64,000 bases of DNA. It comes from Tetrahymena elliotti 4EA (lineage: Eukaryota > Ciliophora > Oligohymenophorea > Hymenostomatida > Tetrahymenidae). Shown here in pieces: positions 37,313 to 49,042 of the stretch; position 1 is the first letter of the stretch, and each line of letters opens with the position of its first letter. A program made the translations under genes and the position numbers. Under the pieces are notes generated by a model. It did not search any database and had not been told where the DNA came from. It worked only from the letters and a program-made list of their open reading frames with translations. The DNA lies in the NCBI GenBank assembly GCA_000231825.2, contig JH720306.1:656199-720198 (forward strand). Direction: 5' to 3'.

Positions 37313-40119
37313 ACAATTAGTTTTTCTTTCTGTTTTCTACTTAGTTTTGATGCACCCTTGAGTTGATTTATCAGATAAGCTTTTAATGATGTATGTGTAT
37401 ATCTATATATCTATCTATGTATTTTTTATAGGTATATAAAGTTTTTAACTATTAAGTACTTTTTTTATTTATAATTTTTTGATTATTTAGATTGTTTTAT
37501 TTGATTAAAAGAATGCTTAATATTACCTACCGCTCTTTTTCAATCTAATGAAATCTTCATTTTCTAGCTAATTGCTACTAATGAAGCATCTACCTGCTTT
37601 TAGCGCTATTTCTTTTATGAAGTAGGTCCAAATCCTATGCAAAAATAATCGCTTGTTCTGATCAAATATTCTATATTTAAAATGCTTTAATTAGAAATAT
37701 TTTATGATAAAAGGATGAAAATTCGCTGTTAATAGTGCAATAAAGGGGAAAGATTAGGTAATTATCATTCTATTCGAAATATCTATTGAATAAGAATTAA
37801 TTTTATTTAATTAATCTATGTAAAAAAGTGGTAGAATTGAAATTAGACAAATCATTCATACATTAAACGGAATAATAAAAACCTAATGAAAGGAAATAAA
37901 TGAAAAATGATAAGTCTATTTAATTTATTATGATAGAGGATAAAAGTAATATAATAATTTAGAGAAGTTAAGTATAGAATATCGTACTTATATATATTTG
38001 AATCTATATTTCTCTCTTTATTCTAATTAATTTAAAATCATGCATTCATAGCATTTCATTTACTAAATTTACATTTAAAAACTCTGAAATAAAAGTACTT
38101 TTCAAAGTGAAAAATTTCTAAATAAAATAAATGTCTAGTTCAAATACAAATAAACATAAATAACTAAATTAAAAATTATTTAGTTTGTAAAATATAATTT
38201 TGAATAAAATTAAAACTAAAAATAGAAAAACAAGCTTATTTTAACTTTGATATTTAATTAAATTTATATAAATAATTTAACTGCTTACAAATTTAAAATC
38301 GAAATTGAAAAATCTACTCAATTTCTTAAAATAGTCTTATTAGTTTTAAAAAATTTTACATTTTATTATTTAAAATAGTTTTTTATTTTCATTCTAAAAT
38401 TCATTATTTTTTCTGTATCATTTTTATTCAATTAATTGTTTCAAATAAAAGATTTTAATTAAATTCTTTATTAACTTTATATTATCATTCAATAAAATCT
38501 TTATCAAGAACTTTTCTTTCAAACTTTTTTTCCATACTAATACTACCAGCCCACCTTATGAGTTTAATTAAAATTGTTTTAAATTTGATGAAAATTTTTT
38601 CAAGTTTATCCTCTAAACAACTTATAAGTAATAATCAATAAAAAAATAATATATGAGCCTCGCTTCTTCCTATAGAGTTGTTTAAAATGTAAGAATACAA
38701 AATTTATTTCATAAAAGAAAATATACAAAGCTTTTTAAAGTATTAAATAATAAAAGTATAATTTTTGGTAAGACTAAATAATCTCGTTTTTTAAAAAATT
38801 TTCAAATAATAGAAAAAAATGCTACCTTTCAATCAAATAGATTTTTTTAAAAAATAAACTAGATAAAAAAATGTTTGTTCATAGGAAAAGTAGTAGCTTT
38901 GAATTATTATTTTAAAATTAAATTAAAGTTAAGGTTTTAAAAAATAGAATGATATTTAAATTTATTTTTATTAATTTGAGATATTTAATTTTCAGAATTT
39001 AATTATGAATAAAAATTAAAAACAAATTTATTTTTGGTTTAATAAAAGGTTTTTAAAAAAATAAATAAAATATTCAAAACATAAATAACTTTTTCAATTA
39101 AATAAAAAATAATGAAATTAATTATTATAAAATAAAATAGAATATATTTTAAGTGACTATATTAATAAGAAGATAAAAAAATTTACTTTTCTAGTTTTAA
39201 CAGTTGAATAATTTAACTCTAATTCAGAATTAAGAGTTATCTATTTTGATAATGAAAAAAATGTTGATAACTCAAATATTAAAGTAAACAAAAATAAAGA
39301 AAAGTTGGAAAATTTTTTATTAGAAATAAAAAATGTAATTTGCATTTATTTTTAATAAAGAAAGAGATTAAAAGTTTTTTTATAAAAGCACAAAAGGATA
39401 AAGTTTACTTGAAAATTGTTTATTTAAATTGATTTTTATTAAACTGCCATCTAAAATGAAAAATTTATTTAAATTTTAAAGTTTTTTGAGAATTAGATTT
39501 TATAATAATGATTAAAAATAGTGATAGGATTTATTTATTTCTTAAAAAGATATGGTTAAAAAGATTTAATAATGGAACAAATTAAATGATTATTTTTATA
39601 ATAAATTATGTTTAAATATATCACTTAATAATTGGTTTGTATTTTGTTTTTGTGGCTATTCCTTAATTACTTTTCGTTTAACGAACTCATTTTAAAAGAG
39701 CAACCTACCTTTTATTTCGAAATAAATTTGTGTATTTTTATGAATTAATTAATTAATTTCCACTATAACTTTAATCTTAGATTATTCAGGTATCGTACAT
39801 AAATACATACATAGATAGATAGATAAATCAAACCCTAATTTACAAAAAATTCAATATTAAATACAAAAAGAAAAAGTATTCAATTTAAACCCTAAAAAGT
39901 AAAACATTTTTAATTCATAGACAAAGTTATATTCAAATTACAGCAATTAGGATAGTCTCACCATTAAGATATATCTTCTCAACCGACATTTGTATACTAA
40001 AATATTTTTAAATAAGTTTGTAACAGAAAACTATTATCATAAATAGACCAAATAATTAGAAAGTACAAAATATTATAAAATTATTTTGAAGAAAACATAC
40101 CAAGATAAAAACTAAAGTT
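37313..40119. other. Intergenic spacer
   Basis: Contains a possible 5' exon of the PA200 gene at 37527-37768 (see findings), short TATC/GATA runs near 37400 and 39800, and otherwise almost pure A/T sequence from 37800 to 39900. The last 250 bp before 40120 are less extreme and presumably hold the promoter of the B-box gene. I see no other gene. Confidence 0.4.
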
Positions 40120-42558
40120 ATGAGTAGTAGGTATTCTTCTAGGTAGCATTTGATTGCTTGTAATAAAGGTGGAGCCCACACTGGAGAGTATGCACAGTAT
40201 ATTTGTGCTAAGAAAGAATGTTAAGAAATTGATCCTGTATTGTGTGAAGTATGTCGTTCAAAGGGTCACAGAAATCACAGAGTTATACCTCTTCGTGATT
40301 TTTTTACTTAGGTTACCCATAGGGTAAATCGTTAGCGTATAAAGGACTATTCGAATATTTAAGCAGTTGTGGATGAATCAGAGAGAGTTTGTAGAGAATC
40401 CTTCAACAACTTAAAAGAGTATATTGCATAAAAAATAAGAGTTTTTGATGCACTTCTAACAGATTGCTTTACTACTTGGAAAGAAAATGTTTCTTTGTTT
40501 GAGGAACATCATTGCTTAGAAGTGATTTCAGATATTTAAACTATGTAAAGAGAAACAGATATCACTCTCTTTTCATAGTAAATCAAGAAAGTGCTACCTT
40601 TTATTGAGTTTGATGTAGGTGAAAATGGTGTTGGAAAACCTTCTTCAACATCTTATTAAAATGCAAACACAAATATTAAGTCAATAACAAATGATATTTT
40701 AGGCTTACCTCCTCTTTCTAGACAAGAAGTATATGGCTTTTAATAAGCATTTTTGTTATCTTTAAAGAAAATTTCAGAAAACATAAACCAGCAATTGCAA
40801 TCAGTTAGCTTTGGTAGATAAAAAGGTAATAATACAAACTCAATACTTAATATGACTTAGTAATAGTATTCAAGAAAATAAGAGGAATCATTTATCAGTT
40901 AGCTTGATGCCAACACTACATTTTTAGATGGTAATACTCCTATTAATGGAGCAAGAGTTAAGAGTTAATAACAAAACCCTATTGTACCTGATATATCACC
41001 TGTTAATAACTTTAGTAATATGGAGAATCCTAGTAAATTCATTCCTTAAGCAAACTCTAGTAGCAACCAGTTTTACCAACTTCAACAAAGTTCTGCAAAC
41101 TAAAACAATCAATTAAATAAGAGCTATATGACACCTAGAGGTACTTATCGTGCTTCGGATTTAGTTTAATGTGTGAAGAGCAACTAAGAAAGTTAAAGTA
41201 AATTTTACTAGCACAAAAAGAATGTCTCAGTTGCATAGTTTTCAAATTAAAAAAATCAACAAAATGGAGATTAAAATAATTTAAATCATTCCTTACCAGA
41301 AAATTCTGCAACAGGATTAGTTGTATTAGACAATGTACAGAAATAAGTTGATGATATACAAAAATCTCTTGAAAACTTAAGAAATTCATTTGATTTTTAA
41401 AAAATTTTATAATTTATGGATGAAAAAACCCCTAATCGTAGTATATCTCAAAAGCCTAATATCGAATAATAAAATCAGATTAACAACAAATAAGCAAGTA
41501 GAAATAGAAGTAGCAGTGGCAATCAATTAGCCAATTTCTTTAGTAGTTAACAACAAGAGTAATAAATACCTTAGCCATAATCTTAATCAGAGAGATCATA
41601 GATTATTTATGGAAACAATATTTAGAATGTCAATAATAGTTTTTATAATTAAGGTGGTTTTTCTTAGGCAGAATAAGAAGCTAATTAAGCTATCAGAAGA
41701 AACTTAAATTATAATGCATAATAGTAATCTGTGATGAATCAGTCAAGCGCCTACAGTTAGCAATCAGTGATGGGAAAACCTCTATCTTTTTCAGAGAAAT
41801 TTTAAAGATTTAGAGAGATGTCTAAAAGCTAAAGTAGAGATAACTCATTAAATAATAGCTATCAACGTTATCGTTATGATTCAAATCATTAGAGATAATT
41901 ATAAGAAGAATAAGAAAGTGAAGAAAATCACAAGAAGAGCCAAAGCAACAAGAAAGTTAAATTTTAATTCTCACAAGAATTAAAGCACGAATATGTTAGT
42001 GTGTCCAAGTACATTGCATAAGGTAGAGCTGATAACTTATCAACTAGACTTGTCCTTCTTGAACCAACAGTTGAAATAATTCCTCACAGAGAAGTAACAT
42101 TTTCCTTCCTAATAAAATCTTGCAAGAATTAAGAATATGGATAGCCTCTTGCTATTGGTGTGTGCCACAAGAACATAGTTCATTAAAATAACTTTGAATT
42201 TCCCTAAAAAGAGGAGTCTAATTATGGCTTTAATGACAAATAAAAAGACACAATTTCAACTGCTGCTTCAGGATAAGGTTCAATAAGCTCAACTCATGGT
42301 TGTTATTTGCTTACTTCAACAGGATTTTTACGTAACCATGCTTATTCTAAGTAAGATATGAAAAAAGTGCCTGTACGTTTTAGTGCTAAAGATGTGATAA
42401 TATGTCACTATAATCCATTCAGAAAAATTCTTAAATTCACTAAAAAAAGTACTGGTGAATCCTGTATATTGAATGTAGACACTATACCAAATGACAAGCT
42501 CTATCCATGTGTCCGTATTAGCTATGCATAAGATTGTATTGAGTATATTCATGAATGA
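40120..42558 (+). CDS. B-box zinc-finger protein with C-terminal SPRY-like domain
   Basis: Intronless, 812 residues. Residues 13-60 form a B-box-like zinc site: CNKGGAH, then YICAKKEC, CEVC and HRNH supply the Cys/His ligands. A helical, coiled-coil-prone segment (about 70-180) follows, then some 400 residues of Gln/Asn/Ser-rich disorder. The last 150 residues are a beta-rich domain with LAIGVCHKNI, HGCYLLTS, VIICHYNPFRKILKF and LYPCVRI. This is the pattern of SPRY/B30.2 modules, where Y-G-C-Y-L-L-like and L-Y-P-x-V-R segments recur. The order B-box, coiled coil, SPRY recalls TRIM proteins, but there is no RING, so it is probably a binding adaptor. Start ATG 40120 is the first after an A-rich leader; stop TGA 42556-42558. 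Confidence in the gene is high and in the SPRY call moderate. Confidence 0.75.
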
Positions 42559-43639
42559 TAAATAGATAGTTCAGAATAATGTCAATATTTTCATATAAGT
42601 AGTTAGATTAATTTATAACACTTAGTTAATATAATCCTATCTCATCCAAAATATTGTTTAAAGATTTTCATTAAAAAATTCAACTAAAAATTTGTAAAAA
42701 AAGTTGAATTAATCTTATCAAATCTATTTTATGTAACCTAAAAAATGTATTCCTTTTCATTATTAACATATATATATATATATCTTTTGATCTTTATAAA
42801 AAATACTTTACTTTCTATCTTATTCACCCATAAGAGTGATTTCAAGATATTTTTTAAAGATTTTTTTATTTGATTATTCTCAACCTTAAAATATCTAACA
42901 AAACTATTCATTTTTTAATATTAAACCATTAATTATTATAAGCAATGATGATTCAGAGTTTTTATAATTTTCCCAAGAAAAAAAGAATGATTTCATTATT
43001 TTAGAAATTTATGAATAGATTTTTATGAAAACTAAATTTTTTTTTTATTAGAAAAAAAATAGTTAACTCATTCAAAAAATAATGTTTCAATTCATAAATT
43101 TTTTATCATACTTAACATACTTTTAATTTGATTAATTTAATTATAAAAAATTCTAATTTTTTTCAAATTTTTTTTTCATATTCAATATTTTTAATAATTT
43201 TTTTTAATGATTAAAATTCATAAATATAAATTAGAAAGTTTAAGATTATTTTATTTCACAAAGAACCTATGTTTATAACTTAATTTATAAAAATAGAGTT
43301 TACCAACACTAATAATGATAAAAAAATCAATAAGAATTCTATTTAGGTAATCCAAATACAGTAAACATTATTTTTATTTTTTAATTTGAAAAGAGAAAGA
43401 TAATTTTACTCTTCAATCTATTTACCAAAAATTATTGAAAATTCTAAAAAAAGAAAGTAATTTAAGAGATTTAAATATTATATTTTGAAGAAAAAATTAG
43501 TCCAAGAACACATAAATGAATTTTATAATTTGATTATTTTTAATTTCATTTTATAAATTTCTGTTATAGAAAAACTATATTTTGGGAATAAAAAATGAAA
43601 TAAATATAATAATTTAGAATTTAATAAATATTAATTTAT
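42559..43639. other. Intergenic spacer between convergent genes
   Basis: AT-rich spacer with a short AT dinucleotide run near 42765-42783; no gene seen. Confidence 0.4.
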
Positions 43640-46600
43640 TCAGAATTTTTAATTTATTAGCATCAATCGTTATCCACTTAGAGGGATAATTCTTTAGATA
43701 TTTTAAATTTATTATTATTATTATTGTTGTTGCTGAGGTATAAATACTCTCTATTGATGCATTTAACTTTTGTTAGTTCTGAAATCAGGAGAAACGCTTG
43801 GACTAATCATTTTAATTTAATTTGATTAGAATGGTTATATTTAAATTTGTTGTTATCTCTATTACATTTGCTATATTTTCATTGTAGGTATCATTTAAGC
43901 TTAAATTGACTAAATTTATTAAATTTATGGTTGCTATTACTACATTGGAATAAATTATTAATTCTATTGTATTTTATCAAGATTGGCAGGTTTCTGCATA
44001 ATCATATACTTAGTAAAAGTTTGTTTTGGTCTGGTATAAGTATAATCGAATTCATTAACATCAGCCATGTTTGTATTTAAGACTTAATTAATTTACTATT
44101 ACTAATATATTTATTATTTTTAATGTGATAGCTACTTTTATAACTAAAATTAATTTTATTCTAATTAAAATTATTATTAATATTAATATTCTTATTTTTG
44201 TTATAATTGTTAGGTTTTTAATAGTTCAGCTTGCTTATTTTTATTTTGAAGATCTTCTTCTTCTTTGTATTGGTCATTTATTTCCTTATAGTCTTCTAAA
44301 ATTTAGTCATAATATTTAGTCTAAGTTTAGTTTCTTTAAAGTATTTATGGAGTGCTTGATTATCTGATATAAGTAGGTTTAGGTATAACACTATAAGCAC
44401 TTTCTTTGTCTTCTATACGAGATTTATTTTATTACCTAGTAAAGTCTTGTTATTATTAATCCTGGTTGTTAAAGATTGAGATAATTTTATTCTATATAAG
44501 TTTTAAAAATCCTGGTTCATCTGATTCAGTTGTATGAGTAATGCTTTTTCTTCTTGAATCATAATTTGTTTATTCTTTTTTATTACTCCCAAATCGAATA
44601 TCATTCACACTTGTTTATGGAAAATCAAATTAATTTAATAGCATATTAGTATGTCTTGTAGATGAAAGACTCCTCTAATGGCTTTTTTTATGGGGAGCTT
44701 TATTCAAAAGCGAAACACCTTTAGATTACTGCAATTGAATATTTATTTCTTAAGGTTTTTACTTTCTTTATGATCTTCTTTAAGACTAAATTGAAGAAAG
44801 TTCATTTATATAATCAGCTACCCTAATTTTTTTAAAAAAATTTATTAGTAATATTAAAAAAAATTTTATTTAGTCAAGAGAAAATATATTTTACATAGTA
44901 TGTGCATTAAGTCTTTCCAAGATAGAGTTAAGACCATCAAAGTGAGGTGCTTAAGGGAGAATCTTCCAATCATATACATTATTAAGTAGATGATTTTAAA
45001 AAAGTAAAATATTTAAATTGTAAACATTAAAATTATAAGAAGTGTGTTATTCATAAATATTTTAAAGACTCAAAAGAAGTCTGTTTGTCACTTTCAATGA
45101 AAATGATATTTTTATCAATTCTTTATCATCAACAGATTTTTAATTCTACTCAGCAAAGTTTCTTATATAATCTGAGAGATTGTCAACTGGTTCTGATCTG
45201 ATATTTTTTTCAAAAAGCTTTAATAAGCCTAAGGCGATTCTAATAAGAACTTTCCATCCTTTAATCAAAAATAGATTCCAAATTTTAAGTATCTATTGAA
45301 CATAAAGACAAATTAAAGGAATAGAATAATAATAATAATAATAATAAAAGTAATTACTGTTTTGTTTTCCAAGTCATATGAAAAGAGAGTAATAAACCAT
45401 TTGGTGCAAAAGTAACTCACAGAAATATTATTTTATTTCAAATATTAAAGAAGCTCAGGGAGATAATTTTACATGAAAATTTCTAGCTAAAAAGTTAGAA
45501 TTTTAAGTCTAGGAAAACCTTCTTTATACATTTCTTTTAATTTGAGTTTTTTAAGAAAATACAAAACAATCCAATAAATTTCATTTTCTTTCAAGTTTTA
45601 GGGAATAAGAGTTCCTACTATTTGATTAAGTCCTTATACATATCCAACATCTTTAGAGTTATGGCTGATAGCTCTAAGTATCTTTTTCAATTTCTCTTTT
45701 CTGAATAAATTAAATAGATTTATTATTGAATTTAACAAAAGTGAATTTTTTACTATTTTCCATTTATTGAATCTCCTTAAATAATAATAGTTCTGTCTAT
45801 GTCTTTTAATATTTCCATGTCTGATTAAGAAGGAATTAGTGTATAATTCTATTCATAAAAAATAGGATTAATAAATGTTTTTAGGATAAATATAATATTA
45901 CATAGTATTATAATTCATATTTTTTTTATACTGAATTGAAATTAATATATTGATCCCATAAAAAATACTGTTGGCTCTCTGTTAGTCCCTGAGTACATCA
46001 ATAAATAAGCTTATGAATTAATTTAAGATAAAAATAATATTACTTAAGTAATATAGTAGGTCAACCTCTTTTTGATACTTTGTGAATACTTGTTTGAGCA
46101 AAACAATTTACATAAATATTTAATGTTTAATAGATCTTCAAATTATAAAAATTGTACTAACAAATTAAAAACTGGAAACTCTTTACTAAACTTGATAGAA
46201 CTTTGTTTAAACAAAAATTATTTAAAACAACAATTTTTATGAATCAACTTGTTTACGTTTCCTTAGAGGGAGGTTATTTCTGCTTCAGCAGTATATTAAA
46301 TTCATCTAAAGTATCATCTTCCTCATCATAGTTGCACTGAGTATCTCCTTAGTTCTAGTAGCTTTACTAATTACTGGCGTTTTTTATAACTCCTAGTAAT
46401 CTTTTAGACATACTTTAAGTAGTGGTGAGGTCTTAAAGACGGTCAGACTGAGGACCGTACATGTTATTATTTTTAATCATTTTAGAATTTTCATTATTTC
46501 TAAGAGTCATATCATGTTATCTAAATTGTATTTGATCAAAAATTCTCCTTGTAGAAGTTTTTGAAAACTTTTATTATAAATCATTATTATTTGCGCAATC

Positions 46601-46786
46601 TTATTTGTATTATTGATTATGAGTCTACTTATCGAAATAAAGGGTATTATGTTATTAAATAATTTCATTCTTAGATTCTAAAACTCTTCTATGAGCAGGA
46701 GGATTATCACTGCAAGTTTGATTCATCTAACCATTCTGCTAAAAAAATATTTTCTTTTTCAGGATATTTGGCTAGTTTTCTTTCAT
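43640..46786 (-). CDS. TBC-domain Rab GTPase-activating protein
   Basis: RabGAP that accelerates GTP hydrolysis on Rab proteins and so regulates membrane traffic. Both catalytic fingers are visible: the Arg finger in EILKDIDRTI (IxxDxxRT) and the Gln finger in VGYVQGLNQIVGTLI (YxQG). Supporting TBC blocks are LLQYLKQNNISVSYFCTKWF, TLFSYDLENK and IWNLFLIKGWKVLIRIALGL. The N-terminal 150 residues are a Gln/Asn-rich leader (start ATG 46784-46786, MKENQPNILKKK). The domain runs over several exons, with the first intron at 46201-46256. The C-terminal 350 or so residues are a Gln-rich tail with a pure polyglutamine run encoded near 43710-43735. Stop TGA 43640-43642. One intron near 45330 contains an AAT microsatellite. 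With both catalytic residues in place, the protein is expected to be active. Confidence 0.85.
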
Positions 46787-49042
46787 TTATTTAATTGTGC
46801 TAAATTTTTTTGTTAGAACTATTAAATATATTATTATCAATGTGTTTTTATAATTATTATTCGAAAGATATTTTAATTAGTCATCTTAATTTTCTTTAAA
46901 TTTAAAAATAAATTTATTAACTGATTTTATCAACTCCATCCAACTCACATTCTCAATCAATCAAATTTTATTAATAACGAAATCATCATTCTAACATTTT
47001 ATTAATTACTAATATTTTTTATTTCCTTTTCAACCTAATAAATAAATTAATTTTGTTGAAAAAATTATTCAAGAGTCTCAACAAATAAATCAAAATATTC
47101 ACTCAAAAATATTTTATTTTGGTTATTATTTTTACTACAATTAGCTATTAAATTTTTATTTTTTATAAATATTTATCATTTTTATCTAAACTTAAACTGA
47201 TCAATTACAAATCAAATATTTTAAAAATTGAGTTTTTTAAATAAAAAAATAATATCTAAAATTTCAGTGTATAGCCTTGAAAAAGGCAGTACCCTAGGGT
47301 ACTATACATATATATATATATATATAATTAAGTGGATTTTTTGCATTTACTTTTTAAGATAACATTTTTATAATGTTGAAAAATATCATTTTAGAGATGA
47401 AAGAAAACAATATTTAATTTTTTTAAATATTAAGTAATTATTCCTTGTGATAGAAATAATGAGTTTTGCAAAAAATAATTTATAAATTTGAAGTAAGTTT
47501 CAAATTATGTTTGCCAACCATAGAAAAAAATGAATCTTAGTAAATTTATTAATTATTAATCCTAAATGTATTTTAAAGTTTCTATTTTATTTGTCTTTAA
47601 ATATTTTAGCAATTCATCTTTTAATTTAATTTCTTAATATATGTCTTGGCAATAGATAAATCTTATTTAAACAAATAAATAAAAAATAAAATATATCTCA
47701 TACAATTTTGTTTTGAAGATAAATTTTCTTCGAAGATGAAATCAATAATTTTTAGTTATTTAATCTAACTTAAATTTATATAGTGCTTTAATTTTTTTAA
47801 ACATGAAGTCTTTGTTTGTTAACTTGTATTCAAAAAAATGTATTTAACCAAAATAATGAATATTTTTGAAGTGAATTTTTAATTATTATAGATTGTGATT
47901 TACTGCAATTCAAATAGTAAATAAAACTTAGTAAAGAAAGAAATTTATCTTTTTAAATTAAATGAAGATTAAGTTTGTAAGTTTATTGTTTTATTTGCTT
48001 AACTTTTTTAATGGTTTTAATTTACAAATCTAATAAATAAAATAGTTGAAATCTAGTGAAAATAAGGGAAAAGAGAGATTAAATGTTTTGTATAAAAGAA
48101 TTTATATATTTAAGGTGAGAACACCTAATACAATATAGATGATTTAATTTATGCTTTTTACAATTAAAGACGATTGATTAATAGATAAAGGTATAATTGA
48201 TTACTTGATTTTAATTATCTTATAAATAGCATTATTATTTTTTATGATTAAAAAACTAAAATAATACCTGAGACATAAAAATTGTAATAAAAAATATTCT
48301 CTTTTAAATATTTTTTTTTTAAAAGATTTTAATATTTGACATAAACTTTTGATAAACCATAATATCTAAAAAAGTATAGTTCAGTGTAAAGTAAATTTTA
48401 TATTAGATTGCTTATATGTTTTTAATTATTAAAGAGTTTTATCTAATTTGCTAAATTTATTTGTAAAAATACATTGTTTAATTCATTTTTTATTAGTAGA
48501 AATTTTCTATGAAATAAGACTTTTGTCATGAAAAATAAATAAATTCTTTTAAAATAATTTTTAAGGAACTCAATGATTGATTTCAATTCAAAATATCAAA
48601 TTAAGAACATGAGTATTTTTAAAATTCTTTTCATTCATTTTTAGTGAAATTATTAAAATAGATTGAGCATTTGAGAGAAAGTTTTGAAAGAAGATGTAAA
48701 TTGTAAACTAAAAAATACTTGAAAATTAAAAAATATTTTGTTTAATATGGCTTTCATCAACCTGAAATTATATTTGTATTTAGTAAACTATTTCAAACTT
48801 AGAAAAGAGTAGAATTTTTAATAGTCCTTTTTAAATGCCATTGCTTTTTATCATAAAAAACAAATGAGTCCTAAAAAAGAAAAAAATAGATTCTGAAACA
48901 AACTAAGATTTTGTTTATTTCTGTGTGATATAATTATTATATTGGAGCCACATATTGAAAAATATATAATTTTTTTTATTTTATCAGGTTAATTAAAATT
49001 GGAAGGTAATAATAAGAAGCTTTTATTTGATATTGCATTCAA
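46787..49042. other. Long intergenic spacer between divergent genes
   Basis: About 2.2 kb of AT-rich sequence between divergent genes, so it should hold two promoters. The only distinctive element is the perfect palindrome at 47288-47303 followed by an AT run. No gene seen. Confidence 0.4.
47288..47303. repeat. Perfect 16-bp palindrome next to an AT dinucleotide run
   Basis: AGTACCCTAGGGTACT reads the same on both strands and stands out as a 50% GC island in sequence of about 15% GC. It is followed within 10 bp by a TA repeat of about 20 bp. It could be a protein-binding site or a cruciform; it could also be a chance event. It lies in the 5' region of the TBC gene. Confidence 0.5.

Noticed and set aside
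39828..39900. Telomere-like CCCTAA repeats
   Set aside because: Only two isolated AAACCCTAA-type words occur, and the ciliate telomere unit is CCCCAA; no array is present.
44125..44319. Plus-strand frame over the TBC gene
   Set aside because: It is a shadow of the Gln-rich C-terminal coding sequence on the minus strand and encodes only AT-driven hydrophobic residues.
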